The notes below the pieces were generated by a model, which made no database searches, had not been told where the DNA came from, and saw only the letters and a program-made list of their open reading frames with translations. Below, piece by piece: positions 12,596 through 24,795 of a stretch of DNA of 64,000 nucleotides (the first letter of the stretch is position 1; each line of letters begins with the position of its first letter). The position numbers and the translations under genes are program-made. Where the stretch lies: NCBI RefSeq assembly GCF_001411555.2, contig NC_049901.1, positions 41,386,964 to 41,450,963 of the forward strand. Reading direction: 5' to 3'. The stretch comes from Juglans regia (lineage: Eukaryota > Streptophyta > Magnoliopsida > Fagales > Juglandaceae).

Positions 12596-12959
12596 AAAAA
12601 ATAGATACACTATTAAAAAATAAATTTTTCAAATATATAACAGATTTAACCATTTTTTTAAAAGAGTTGTACTAGACTTATATTTTTTTAAACTGTATAT
12701 AATATTACTCATATATAAATTACCTTGATGGCTTAACCTTTTTGCATTTCATATAAAAGCAAAAATTCAAGAATCTTAAAAGAAATTTTGTATGACAAGG
12801 ATAATCTCTTTGTGATAGGAATGATTAAAAGTAGTACTATCATGTATTGTTTCCTCTTTAAATAGTAATCACATAGGCTTTTTGCATTCTCAATCGAGAT
12901 TCAAACTATTTGAACGAATTAATACAACTAAATAGTTATTTGAGTTTTTCTTTGCATTC

Positions 12960-13005
12960 TCATCATCCATCATTTACATATATATATATAATATATATAT
13001 ATATT
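12960..13005. repeat. (AT)n-rich tract
   Basis: An interrupted TATATA run lies immediately before the GC-richer repeat block that starts near 13,018. Confidence 0.8.
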
Positions 13006-13107
13006 TATATATACTAGCAGTGAGGTTACGCGCGAGGCACGTTTGTCCTGTATTATTATTGTTGATGCGGTAAAAATCGTTCAACAGACTGAAATGAGAT
13101 AAAGAGT

Positions 13108-14630
13108 TATTCTCGGCTCACTGGAACGACTTGGGCCTCGATCAGCATTGTATAAAACCCTCGTGCCTGAACTTGTTTCCCAAGCTTAATAAATCTTGGG
13201 CAGAGGAGTCTCGAAGAGATCATGAGGTACTGAGCATGTAACTCCAAAGTAGGTGAGATGTTGTCCCGAGCTGGTGGGGTGCCAAGCAGGTCATCTCCCG
13301 AGCAAATGGAGGTGGAGGTTCCCAAGCAGAGGTGCATAGCAGAGGATCCCGAGCTAAACTTCATTTGTTTCCCGAGTTGAACTCCCGTGCATGAACTTGT
13401 TTCCCGAACTTAACAAATCCTGGGTAGAGGAGTCCTGAGGAGATCATGAGGTATCGAGCGGGTAACTCCAGAGCAAAGTGAGGTGTTGTCCGGAGCTGGT
13501 GGGGTGCTGAGCATGTCATCTCCAAGCGGGTGTCTCTCGAACAAAGTGAGGGTCTGTCCCGAGCAGGTGTTTCCCAAGATGCTTCCCGAGCCATGCTTCC
13601 CAAGCTTAGTAAGTCCTGGGCAGAAGAGGTGTCGAGCAGGTGACTCCCGAACGGATGGCTCCCGAGTTGAGGGAGGCTGCGATGGAGACTCCCGAGCAGC
13701 ACGAGGATTGGTCCCGAGTGAGTTGGCTACCAACGCTAATTAATTAGAAGGTTTTTTTCTCTTTAAAATGTTTAGCAAAACTTCATCATTTATTTAATGA
13801 TGAAAGATTAGTTATTTCCCAGCCCACTGGGGTGACTTGGGCTTCGATCGGCGTTGTATAGAACCTCTGTGCGTGAACTTGTTTCCCGAGTTTAATAAAT
13901 CTTGGGCAGAGGAGTTCCGAGGAGATCATGAGGTACCGAGTGGGTAACTCCAGAACAGGTGAGGTGTTGTCCCAAGTTGGTGGGGTGTCGAGCGGGTCAT
14001 CTCTCTAGCAAATGGAGGTGGAGGTTCCCGAGCGGAGGTGCAGAGCAGAGGAGGGATCCCAAGCTAAACTTCATTTGTTTCCAGAGTTGAACTTCCGTGC
14101 GTGAACTTGTTTCCTAAGCTTAACAAATCCTGGGCAGAGGAGTCCCGAGAAGATCATGAGGTACCGAGCGGGTAACTCCAGAGCAAAGTGAAGTGATGTC
14201 CCTAGCTAGTGGGGTGCCGAGCAAGTCATCTCTAAGTGGGTGTCTCCCAAGCAAAGTGAGGTGATGTCCCGAGCTGGTGGGGTGTCGGTTTGTCCAAAGC
14301 AAGTGTTTCCCGAGATGCTTCCCGAGCCATGCTTCCCGAGCCGTGCTTCCCAAGCTTAGTAAGTCCTGGGCAGAAGAGGTGTCGAGTAGGTTGCTCCCGA
14401 GCAGGTGACTCCCGACCAAGTGGCTCCATAGCAAGTGGTTCCTAAGCGGATGGCTCCCGAGTTGGTGGGCTGAAAAGGGATCCCAAGCTGAGGGAGGCTG
14501 CGACCAGCGTGAGGATTGGTCCCGAGTGAGTTGGCTACCAACTCTAATTAATTAGATGGTTTTATTCTCTTAAAAATGTTTAGCAAAACTTCATCATTTA
14601 TTTAATAATGAAATATTAGTATTTTATAAA
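13108..14630. repeat. Hierarchical GC-rich tandem repeat (CCCGAGC minisatellite)
   Basis: Two large direct copies (about 13,108-13,811 and 13,812-14,630) both begin TTATTYYC..GCYCACTGG and both end GTTGGCTACCAAC, TAATTAATTAGA, then an AACTTCATCATTTATTTAAT segment. Within each copy, a sub-block starting CTTGTTTCC..A.CTTAA is repeated about 230 bases later. The heptamer CCCGAGC and variants (CCCAAGC, TCCGAGC) recur at short irregular intervals throughout. The block stands out from its AT-rich surroundings by its GC content. Open frames on the minus strand (for example 13,361-13,702 and 14,120-14,434) simply follow the repeat, and I do not call them genes. Confidence 0.85.
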
Positions 14631-14803
14631 TTAAAGTTGATTTTAAGTGTATGATATGGTATTTATATTTTAATTATCTATTTTAAGTTAGTTTAAATCA
14701 GTGTTTAAACCTCCACCATTGGATCAAATCTGGGGATTCAAGATGAAGGGTTGGGATTTAAAACTCCAAACCTAGCATTTTCCCCTCACTTTCCCTTTCT
14801 CCC

Positions 14804-17800
14804 TGTAACACCCCGCTTAATTAACCACTAGATTAACACTTAAGTATTCTAGATTAGGCTTTTAATTATGGATTAATCACTTTCATTAATGTTAATAGTG
14901 GGATTAGCATTAATCATGGTACTTAGTGTTAATGAGCTAGGGAGCCCATCAGTAATTTTGGGGAGACTTTTTAGGACCCTAGTGCATTCATGGGCCTAGA
15001 CCAAGAAAATCTTGAACCAAGCTTTTAGGAAATCAAGGCTAGTTTTGGCCCAAATATAGGAAGGCATAAGGCCTTTGGTGTAAATTGGACCATTGACCCT
15101 TTTTAAGTCATACCATTGGTTTTTTTAAGCCCAAATCATACCCAAAGTACCCAAATTAAGTTTTGAAAATTGGTTAAGGTCATTAACCATCATACTTTAG
15201 GTTAGTGCATTTTAAGTCATGCTTTTTAAGTTAATTGAGTTTAATCTTTTCTTAAACTTTTTAATTTAAATTTTCTTGAATTAATACTCTCTTAAACCAA
15301 GATTAGAACGTGTTAATTATACCCTAGTTAAATCATCCCACATGTCATTGAGAAAAATGACATAACAAGCTCAAACCATGTTTAATCGATTTTGTGCATT
15401 GTTCTTTGAAATACTTGGACTGTTTTGCTCTTGGACCTAACATTTTTGTGGTTTATCCTCAAGGGTAATATGGTTCTTAAACAACTCATGAGACCCTCAC
15501 AAACCCAGTTTAAGCCTTTGAAGAATTCATTTTCGTCAACCAACTCAAAGCGCCAAACTAAGTGCACCTTGGGTTGGTTTGTGTTGTAACCAATTGGATT
15601 GGTTTTGAGCCAGCCTCCTGTCATGGTTTACACCACCACCCCATGCCACCTCCTTCTTCACCTAATCCTCAAGGGGTCCCATGACCATCATGAGAGTTGC
15701 AACTAAGTTTTTCCAACCCAAGATAATCAAAAACTGAAACTCAACAAAATCTGTCAAATTGAAGTTAAGTGAACCCGTCAGTTGCAAGGGAGGATTTTAT
15801 GAATTTGTTTGTCAACCAAATTATGCCCCACGACCTGACCACCATTGTAGGACCCTTGTAGCCACAGTAGGGAAGAGATCATGGTGGTTTCAGGCCACTA
15901 TTCCCTTGCCCAAAAGGACAGAAACCGTAGAAGGCAGTCTGGAAATTTCAGCAGGACACCTCCATCTCATCACCTTATTTCGGGCCACACCTTCATGATT
16001 CATTTAGCATCAAACTCTCCACCCTCTACCACCAGAAAAATTCTTCAAAAAGTGACATTGTTCCTGCACAAATCAGTCATGATGATGGTTCAACGAGATT
16101 AGTCATGACAATGATCAAAATCTGCCAAAGGAAAAATCAGTTGAACCCGTCAGCCCCCTTGGGTGATTTTGATGATTTTTTTCTCCTCTCCTCAGCCCCA
16201 CGACCTAGCCAACCCCATAGGAGTAATGTAGCAACCATATAAGTGAAATCATGGTAGTTTATGGTACTATTTTGTTATGCACAAGAGACACAAAGTGATG
16301 GAAGCAAATATGAAAATTTCATATTCATACTCCATCTTCCATCAATTCTCTTGACCAAAGCGAACATCCCCTTCCCCTTGGCTGCCTATAAAAGGCCCCA
16401 TCACTCTCTCATTTCCTCCACACCTCAGCTCCAAGCTTCCTCTTAAGCCTTGAAGAGCATTTTCACCTCTTAGAGATCAAAAGAGTGAAACCGAGTATGT
16501 TCTTTGTGAGTTCTTAAGTGTTCTTGTGTAAAGCTGTCTTGAGTGCTTGGAAGGCCACAAAGTTTGTAAATTTTCTTGCTTTTGATCTTAGTTAGCATGT
16601 CAAGCTTTGTCTATGTGTTGGTACGAAATTTGGGTGCGCTTTTGGAAGGTTTAATGCTGAAATCAAAACTGGGTTAATTAAGGGATGGTTTGGATAATTA
16701 AATAATTTTAAGTGAAAATTTAGCTATTTCATGTCTTAAGCATGATTTGATATTATTTATTATTGTCTTAACATAGTTATAGAAGATTTAAATTATGGTT
16801 AAAAGCATGTCATGATAGGTTTTGGATCTATCTTGTTTTGATCATCAAGTATGAATTGGTTTTGAATGGAGTAGAGATTAAATATATCTTAGCCATAATT
16901 AAGTGTCGAGATGAACTCTATTATCCAAGAATTAGTCTTCACTATGTCATAAAAAATGTTAGTGAACATTTGTGATAAAGAAAATCTCATATGTATACAA
17001 ACATAGGGGTCAATAGTTCAAAATACATTTAGACATCAACTAAGTGCATGCCACGGGTTAGGACTATTTGGATAAGTTCCACTTTGATTTTTTAAAATCC
17101 AAGGATATAGATGGTTTTATAATGCCAAAAATATGAAATGCATGAATTTTTATTAAATTTAGAATTCATTTACAATTAGTGAAAATTTAGGTCCTTAACA
17201 GCAATTTTTGAGAGTCTAGGTGTATTTTTGTAAATACCCACTTTTGAAACCTTTGATTTTGGACCTCACTCATAGAAGTATTAATCCTAACTTAGTATGC
17301 ACTTGATTTACGCAGCTACGACATTATTTTTCAATTATTCTAGAAGTTTGTAAGTTGGCTTCTAACTTACATCTTGATAGATTATTTATAAATTATTGAT
17401 AAATGCCTCATTCATGTTTCAATTATCACTTTGACTATAAGATATCATGTTATATGATACATTGAGTGTATATTTACATTACAAGTGATATTCCTACCAT
17501 TTTTGCTTAATGCACCTAGGAATATCATTTTTACATGAAAAGCTTGATATATATGCACTCGTCATGAAACACATTTTTCGAACATAACATGTAAATGAAT
17601 TTTATCAAGACCCCAAAGACTAGAATGAGAAATTATCTTAATGAAACTCTTTTGTCCACTCTGAAGTGAGTAAAAAATGGAATGGTAAACGAATAACAGT
17701 CAACGAACTTCAAATAGGTTCTTTTCAAAGAAAGCCGGAACGAAACCATATGTTATGACACCTAATGCTAGTGGGTGTACATGCTATGATGTTATGATAT

Positions 17801-18591
17801 TATGTTATCAATGCATTGAGAACGAGTTTGCAGATAACGTAATGTCAACGTGAGTTGTACTACGGTCACTAGCAGGTACTCACAGTACACATGGAGAACT
17901 GTGACGATACCACACGTTATGATTAATTTATGAATTGTTAAAAATGATGAAATGTTATGATGAAAATGTTATCTTTTGACAAATTAAAGTAAAAGTGTTC
18001 TTTGAATGAAAATTTATGTCTCCATTTTTCTAAAGATGTTGAGGAATATGGATACGAGACATACGCACATTTTTCTACATTTCATATTTATTATTCTTCA
18101 TGTATGATTTATCTTTGTGCAAGTTGGTTGTTAACTTACTGAAATTTCATGTAAATCTCATTCCTTGTGGACTCATTATCATTCCACTTGGAATGATAGA
18201 AGTTGTGTCAGGAGACGAAGAGGACAGACTAGATGGAGCACTGGGTATCAGGAGCCTGACATCAAGAAGAGACTAGATTTGATTATCATGTTTATAGCCC
18301 TAGTCCTTCATGCCTTAGATCGCATGAAAAGAATGATTTAACTTTGTACTTAAGTCTATACTATGTCGGTACTTTGAACTTGATGATTTCTAATGAAATT
18401 GGGATGTTTAAGTTATTCTGGCATAAGTTCTATTTTCACCATTTTATCTGCTGCAATTATTGCATACTGCTAGATGCATACTAGGATGCATTTTATATTA
18501 ACTATCACGAACAAGGGTATGGAATCTTATGTTACATGTCCTGACGCCCTGAGTCTCTGTTCCATCCCAAGCGGAGGTTGCGGGCGTCACA
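14804..18591 (+). mobile_element. Long solo LTR-like unit (probable Ty3/Gypsy)
   Basis: The unit begins TGTAACACCCCG and ends CGGGCGTCACA, giving TG...CA borders with inverted-repeat ends typical of long plant Gypsy LTRs. It is about 3.8 kb and contains no recognisable gag or pol reading frame. A core promoter, CCTATAAAAGGCCCC, lies at 16,385-16,399. Upstream of it a segment of about 370 bases is imperfectly duplicated: GAACCCGTCAG and CCCCACGACCT occur near 15,770/15,826 and again near 16,143/16,197. This fits a U3 enhancer-type repeat. No internal region or second LTR follows, suggesting a solo LTR. I see no 5-bp target duplication, and a microsatellite adjoins the 3' end. Confidence 0.55.
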
Positions 18592-18613
18592 CACACACAC
18601 ACACTCTCTCTCA

Positions 18614-18644
<31 letters not shown>

Positions 18645-18645
18645 C
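18583..18645. repeat. Compound (AC)n(CT)n microsatellite
   Basis: An AC run passes into a CT run directly at the 3' end of the LTR-like unit. Expansion here may have erased a target duplication. Confidence 0.9.
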
Positions 18646-19260
18646 TTCCCCTTCAGTAGCCGCACATCTTCCCTCTCTCTCACCCGATTTCCTCCCTCAA
18701 GCATCCCAGCGCCACCTTGCGACGTCACCGACCACCTCACCAGCTTCCCCTCACATCGGCGACCAAACCCCACCCTCAAATCCCATTGGCAGCTCCTCCC
18801 TCAACCGCATGCGAGCAACCCAAAATAGGTCTTGACGCACAGGTTCTCCACCCTTGCGCCACCGCGGGTCAACCCCAACTCTACCAAGCATCACCACCGA
18901 GTTCCCTTCACACCATGGACCACTTTCATGGAACCCACCACCCGTAGCTCCTCCCTAGCCCCATGCACGCAGCTCCTCTACATGTACGAGTTTATCACCG
19001 TAGCGCCGCCATTAGCTACCCTCACGCCACCGCACCACCACCACCAGCCTCCTCTTTCGCCGACGACCCCTCCCCTTCCTCATTTCCTCCAGCCGAAACC
19101 CCAACTCCTCTCATGCCCTCTTTCTTCACGGAATCCCAGATCCACTGTCGTAGAACCACCACGACGCCGCCGTATGTTGCCTCTAGTAGCCACGATGCAG
19201 CTCCCTTGCTCTATTGTGTGGCGATTTTGTGAGAAATATATATGTTGTGAGGATGTATAG
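18646..19260 (+). other. GC-rich, proline/serine/histidine-coding low-complexity stretch, unassigned
   Basis: This 0.6-kb stretch is much richer in C than its surroundings. It carries overlapping open frames in several phases, for example 18,578-18,835, 18,832-19,260 and 18,963-19,232. The predicted peptides are rich in Pro, Ser, Thr and His, with no domain I recognise, no obvious splice structure and no conserved start. It may be a decayed 5' part of a gene, part of a retroelement, or chance open frames in C-rich DNA. Confidence 0.4.
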
Positions 19261-19519
19261 AGGGACATAAATGGAAGAAGATAGTGTCAAACAAAATTAT
19301 TGTTCATAAAGAATAGGCTCTTTTAAGTATAAGGATATATATATATATATATATAAAATATACTCCCACTTATCAATATTTTTTTTTTTCGATCTGTGTG
19401 TATTTATCTTTGTTTTCTTAATACAAATGATTTTTAAAAAAAATAACACTATATGTACACCATTCGTATCCTTTATCGTGGATGCAACACCGTCTATATA
19501 AATATATATATATATATAT

Positions 19520-19692
19520 GAGTAATGTTATATACAGTTTTAAGATGTGTAAATGTTGTATTTTTTTTTAAAAAACAAAAAGTAAGGTTCACCATTAAAA
19601 AATAATTTTTTCATATGAATATTAAATTTACCTATTTTTTAAAAAGAGATTCACGAGACTTGCACTCCTTAATATTGCAAATATCATTTATA
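19520..19692. mobile_element. Dispersed MITE-like family copy
   Basis: Shares an ordered set of motifs with other copies in this window: a GTAAATGTTGTA-like start, ACCATTAAAAAATAA, TTTTTTCATATGAAT, a TTTTTTAAAA block, then TTGCAAATATCATTTA. Related copies lie near 1,850, 12,575, 24,110, 37,273, 41,885 and 43,400. Confidence 0.5.
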
Positions 19693-20689
19693 TATATTCT
19701 CTCATTCCCATGACATAATCTAACTCTTGCTTTTTTTTCTTATTTTACCCTTTTAGTTTTAAAAATAGAGTCTAAAATCGAAGATACACATTAATACGTT
19801 ATAAACTCAATGTTTCTTTACATCCACTTTAGCAAAGGTTAAGGAGATATTGAGTGGAAGTGTGTCAAAGTGGTCAACAAGTGTGAAGAGTACTTGCGTT
19901 TGTCTTTGATAAAACAAGTGGCGAGGATGAGGATGGAATGGAAATTGAGGTTTGTTCAGCTCCTTTTATTTGGCTTTAATGATTAAAGTAGCTAAACCAA
20001 GTACTGTGGGCATTATTCTCTTGTAATATTCCTTTGAGGTTTGATCAATATCCACTCACTCCATAGGCATACATACAACTTTCAACATATTTTTTCTAGA
20101 TTTTTTAAGATTTTTTATTTAAATTTAAAGATATACGACGCGTGAAATGACTTGTACTATATTTATAATTGTCTGAATAAATCTTTTGGATGCTGCCCAT
20201 AGGAAAAAATAATAAATGATAAACTAAACGAGATTCATAAGATTTCTAACATATATAAACAAGATAATAATAAATAAATAGAAACCTTTAGATGCTCAGC
20301 ATAGAACATATATAGCCAAAACAATATATATATATATATGTATGTATTTATTATATAAAAACTTAGGTCAAATCGGCATTTAGATGGTAATTGACTGAAA
20401 ATGCCATAAGTGAGGATACATGTCAAATGCCTAATGGGTTACGTCGATGGTACTACTTTATACTATAGACGACCTAATTATTTGTTTAACACTGGCTATC
20501 TTCTTAAAAAAACCGACATATTTAATTTATTATTCCATAAATAACTTTAACTGTTATTTATCGCATAGAATACTAAGAAAGATGATCTTTAAAAACTGCT
20601 GCTAGAAGCTGCAGTTTTATAATCTGTTCATCAGATTATTTAAAAATTATCACCAAGCGATCTTTCTTTGTGAGAATTACATGGGAGTC

Positions 20690-20850
20690 AATCTTTTGAC
20701 TCCGATCATCTCTTTTATTTTTTTATTTTTGTGTTGTAATGTGTGTTGATTTTGGGAAGACTATAGGGGACTCTCATCCCGCTGAACTTGTGTCTTGTAT
20801 CTGTTAGTTTATCTATAAATACTTTACTTGCCAAAGAAAAAAAATATATA
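20690..20850 (+). mobile_element. Possible retroposon 3' tail
   Basis: TGTCTTGTATCTGTTAGTTT followed by ATCTATAAATACTTTACTTG and an A-rich end (about 20,834-20,845) resembles a LINE-type 3' end. The 5' limit and any target duplication are not visible. Confidence 0.3.
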
Positions 20851-21185
20851 TGATCTTTAAAAGTTTGAATTGAGTTTTAATATTAAAAAAAATAGAGTGG
20901 CAGACGTGAGTCTTATAATATTTATATATATAAATATTAAATGTATACACATTTAATTTATAATATTTTATAAATTTATTATATATATAAATAATGGAGG
21001 TATTTAGACCAATTTGGGATTGCTTTTTTTTTTTTTTCTGTAAAAAGAGTGGAGAGAGGCTGCCAGTGTAGCTTCTCCTTTTGAGTTTAAACTATAGCTA
21101 CTGATATCGGGTGGAGCAATCTCATCAAGATACCAGCATGCAAACGTATTTTGAAAGAAAGGACAGGCCTTTGGAGTTTAAACTT

Positions 21186-21391
21186 CCTCGTTTGTTTTCA
21201 GAGATGAGATGAGATGAGATGAGATTAAAGTTAAAAAGTTGAATAAAATATTGTTAAAGTATATTTTTTAATATTAATTTTGTTTTGAGATTTGAAAAAG
21301 TTGAATTGTTTATTTTATTTTGTATTGGAAGTTGAGAAATTTGTAATGATGAGATGAGATGAGATGAGAAGTTTTCCCAAAACAAACGAGG
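21186..21391. mobile_element. MITE with perfect 13-bp terminal inverted repeats
   Basis: The 206-bp element starts CCTCGTTTGTTTT and ends AAAACAAACGAGG. Directly inside each end lies a GATGAGATGAGATGAGA run. The core is AT-rich. No coding capacity and no clear target duplication are seen. Diverged relatives occur at about 11,927, 39,333, 40,505, 41,117 and 42,166. Confidence 0.85.
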
Positions 21392-21944
21392 CCATTGGCT
21401 CGGTGCATCTCTAGCCTAAAACCTTAACCCACATGATCTTAGAATATTGGATCAAGGGGAATTGGATAGGTCTAAAGGGCTATTGAAGCACTCTGTGGTC
21501 CATATATAGAAATCACGTGAAAACCCATCAACAGCCACAACTCAGATATCTTCATTTTCTTTGAGGAGAAAAAAGGAAAGAAAAGAAAAGAAAATAGAGG
21601 ATATAATGGTGGATGGATGATATATTGTCCTATGTTAATAATGGTAATAAGAGAAGTTTCTAGCATTACTCTTCTTGATTGAGAAATGATTTTTACAAGT
21701 CCCAAATAGACAAGCTCCATACAAGTCTTTATAAAAAAATAGACTCCACCTTAAAAAAATATAAAAAAATCTATTCTTTATTAGTGGGACTCATTGTTTT
21801 GAAATCAAAAACATATGATTGAGGTTTTGTCCTTTGATGTGTCTTAAGACTGTCTCGACTCGAGAATGCTCAGCGTGTTATGATTAAGATTCGAATGTTT
21901 TAACTAAATTAGTAAAAAAAAATTAACTAAAAAAAGAAAGAACA

Positions 21945-22115
21945 ATACTGCTCTTCATCTTATTTATTGTTTTCATCAGTCGCACGTAGTGATATGACAC
22001 ATTTCAAATGGGTTATTCTATCAACCACATTAATAACACTCATTTGAAATGTGCCACATCATCAAGTCAAATGTGATTAGAGATGACAATAATTAGGATA
22101 AATAAAAGGTATTAT
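21945..22115. mobile_element. Fold-back MITE with long inverted repeat
   Basis: The left half (CTTATTTATTGTTTTCATC...GACACATTTCAAATG) is the imperfect reverse complement of the right half (CATTTGAAATGTGCCACATC...GATGACAATAATTAGGATAA). The arms are about 60-70 bp around a short centre. Confidence 0.7.
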
Positions 22116-22454
22116 TAAAACAAAGGGATGATTTTATGCTTACTTAGAGATTGCATTTTAGAATCAGAGAAGCAGATAATCTTTGTTTGGTTAAATAAAA
22201 AACAATTGGCTGTAAACCATAGAACTTAGAAGCAAGCAATAAGCATAGCCAACCCAGACCAGTCTGATCTTTTGGCCCATATTGACTGAGAAATGGGCTT
22301 TAAACACTTTTGTGCAATATTTATAATATTGTGTGCATGTTAAATGCTTTGCTCCCACACATTTCTTGTGGGCCTTCATCCACCATTCTTTCTTTCTTTC
22401 TTTCATTTCTTTCCTTGTTCACACTTTCCCAATCACCACCTTATACTTTTGAAA

Positions 22455-23215
22455 GTTTTAAGTTGTGTTTAAACAGTAAAATGATCTCAGATATTTTATA
22501 AATAATAATTAAAAAATAATAATAAAATAATAAATAATAATAAAAATATTCTCAATTCTGAAAATACTCTACTATTCAAACTAGCCCTGATCACAAAATG
22601 ACAAAATCAATACCCTAAACAATAAAATATATTCCACCTTAAACTGATGTGTAGAGTAAAAAACAAGGCAATGTCACCTTCAGCCGCTTCTCCTCATCCT
22701 TTCACTCTCACGCCACCCTCGAGTTCCCATTCTCATAGCCAATTGCTTCTGAACTTCACATTTTTTTGGCCCTTTCTTCTTTTTGTTCTTACTCTGAATC
22801 TATCATTTTCCTTTGCAGAATATATGGTTCATTTCTTCCTGATAGTGTGGATGCTGCAACTCTAATCTTAGGTTGAGTTTAAGTAGTGAGGTGATTTCAG
22901 ATATTTTGTGAATAATAGTAAAAAAGTAAAGATAAAATATTAAATATAAGTGAATAATAGTAAAAAATAATAAAAAGTATGTAAAAAGTAATAATAAAAT
23001 AATAAACAGTAATGAAGTATTCTCATAATACTCCACTACCCAAACGGAACCTTAGATTGGGTTTGGCTATTAAGTGATCTTAGATATTCTGTAAATAATA
23101 GTAAAAAAATAATGATACTATTAAATAATAATAAAAAGTAGGTAAAAAATAATGATAAAATAATGAATAAAAGTGGAGTGTTTTCAACAGACTTTACTAC
23201 CATTCGCAGACCAAC
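22455..23215. mobile_element. Three head-to-tail copies of one AT-rich MITE family
   Basis: Copies at about 22,455-22,592, 22,870-23,050 and 23,051-23,215 each begin near RGTTGNGTTT, run through GTGATYTNAGATATTNTRTRAATAATA and (TAAAAA)-rich sequence, and end near a CTCYACTAC/CTACTATTC..CAAAC segment. The second and third copies are almost adjacent. Confidence 0.6.
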
Positions 23216-24094
23216 ATCCTTATCTTTCTTATAGGAGAAACATTTAGTATACAAAAAGATTTCACAAAAAAAAAATTACAAATTGATGTAATTTAATATA
23301 ATATTATATATTACAAGACTTTATTATTATTATTATTATTATAAAATAAATCTAACATATTACGTTAAGATACGTCAATTTGTAAACTTTATATTATAGA
23401 GTCTTTTTGTAAATCTAACACAGTCTTCTCTTGTGATATTATTGAGTGAATAAACATTTTTTCATTGTTTAAGATAAGAACGTCTAGTTTTACTTTATAA
23501 TTCTATCGTCAATTGAATCTTACAATTCTATATATTTTAGAAAAAAAAACAATGAAACTATTACAAATTAACTAATAACTGATATAAAAATAAAATCAGC
23601 CAACCTTACAACTTCATGTTTATAAAATTAATTATTGGCAAAGCAAATTGAAGCAGACAAGTTCTATGTTAGTAAAGCCTAATAAACAAAACAATAAAAT
23701 GAAAAATCTAAAAAATAAAAAGATAAAATGCAATAACTATTTTAATACCAAGTCCTTAGTTATATAATTTTCTAATTTGTTCACCAATTTTTTTATTTCG
23801 AAAAGCAGAACACGAGAATGGCTCCGATAAGACTATTTGGCATTTTTTATTTATTTATTTTCATATTTTTAAATATTTAAAAAAATAAAAAAAATTATTA
23901 AAAAATAATTCTTTAATTTATATTCGGGACCCATCATCAAAATGGATCTCGGTGGATTTGCTTTTCTCTATTTCAAAAGGTCGGGAGACGCTGACATACA
24001 ATACTTTAGGGTTAAAAAAAAAAGGTCTGATTTCTGAACAGACAGACTGATAAAATTTGGACATTTGTTTATTAGAAAATTTGCAATAATTATA

Positions 24095-24290
24095 TATATA
24101 ATTATTAAGATAATTTTATATATAGTCGTGAAATACGTAAACATCGTACAGTCGTTCTGAAAAAGAATCAAATTTATTATTAAAAAATTAATTTATTTTC
24201 ATATGAATCTCATATTTATTTTTTATTTTTAAAATAATTACATGGCACTTACATGCTCACGATTGTAAATATCATTTTTTAATTATATAT
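24095..24290. mobile_element. Dispersed MITE-like family copy
   Basis: Matches the copies at 19,520 and 43,400 in order: GTACAGTCGTTCTGAAAAAG, TTATTATTAAAAAATTAATT, TTTTCATATGAATCTCATAT, then CTCACGATTGTAAATATCAT. Confidence 0.5.
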
Positions 24291-24795
24291 ATATTAATCT
24301 GCCTTTAAATTATACCAAAAGTATCCAAAATCATTGGAGTACGGATGACTTAAACAAATCAATAAATAATTAATAAATATTTATTTATTAAATAATCAAT
24401 AATCAATAAATATTTATTTATTTATTTATTAAACGAATCAATAATAAAAAAATATTTATTTAAAATTTAGATTCTTAATTCAAGATGATTATATTATTCA
24501 TTAATAAAAAAATAATTATTATATCCGGTACGATGTTCTTCCTTTATGTGAACAAAAAATAAATTAAAAAATTGTCTTTCAAACCACGCCGAATCATTTT
24601 CCTCACCCTATCATCAAGCAACTATAATATGTTTCCTACCATAACTCCACACGGTCCTATCCATTTTCAACCATCCACGTGGCACATGTCATGAGATAGT
24701 AGCATTCGATCCAATGGTCGAAAATATCGACTTGCTAAAAGACAGCCCATATAAAACGACCCAAAAATTCTCTATAATTCCTATGTTTATCTATC

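Noticed and set aside
13107..14541. Several minus-strand open frames with repeated LGSHLL/SAQDLLSLGS-type peptides
   Set aside because: They reflect translation of the CCCGAGC tandem repeat in alternative phases; no start, splice or family support.
15759..16446. Open frames of 60-79 aa inside the LTR-like unit
   Set aside because: No gag, protease or reverse transcriptase motif; they lie in the promoter part of the LTR.
18832..19260. 142-aa proline-rich open frame as a gene
   Set aside because: No conserved domain, competing open frames in other phases and no promoter or splice pattern; kept only as an unassigned C-rich stretch.
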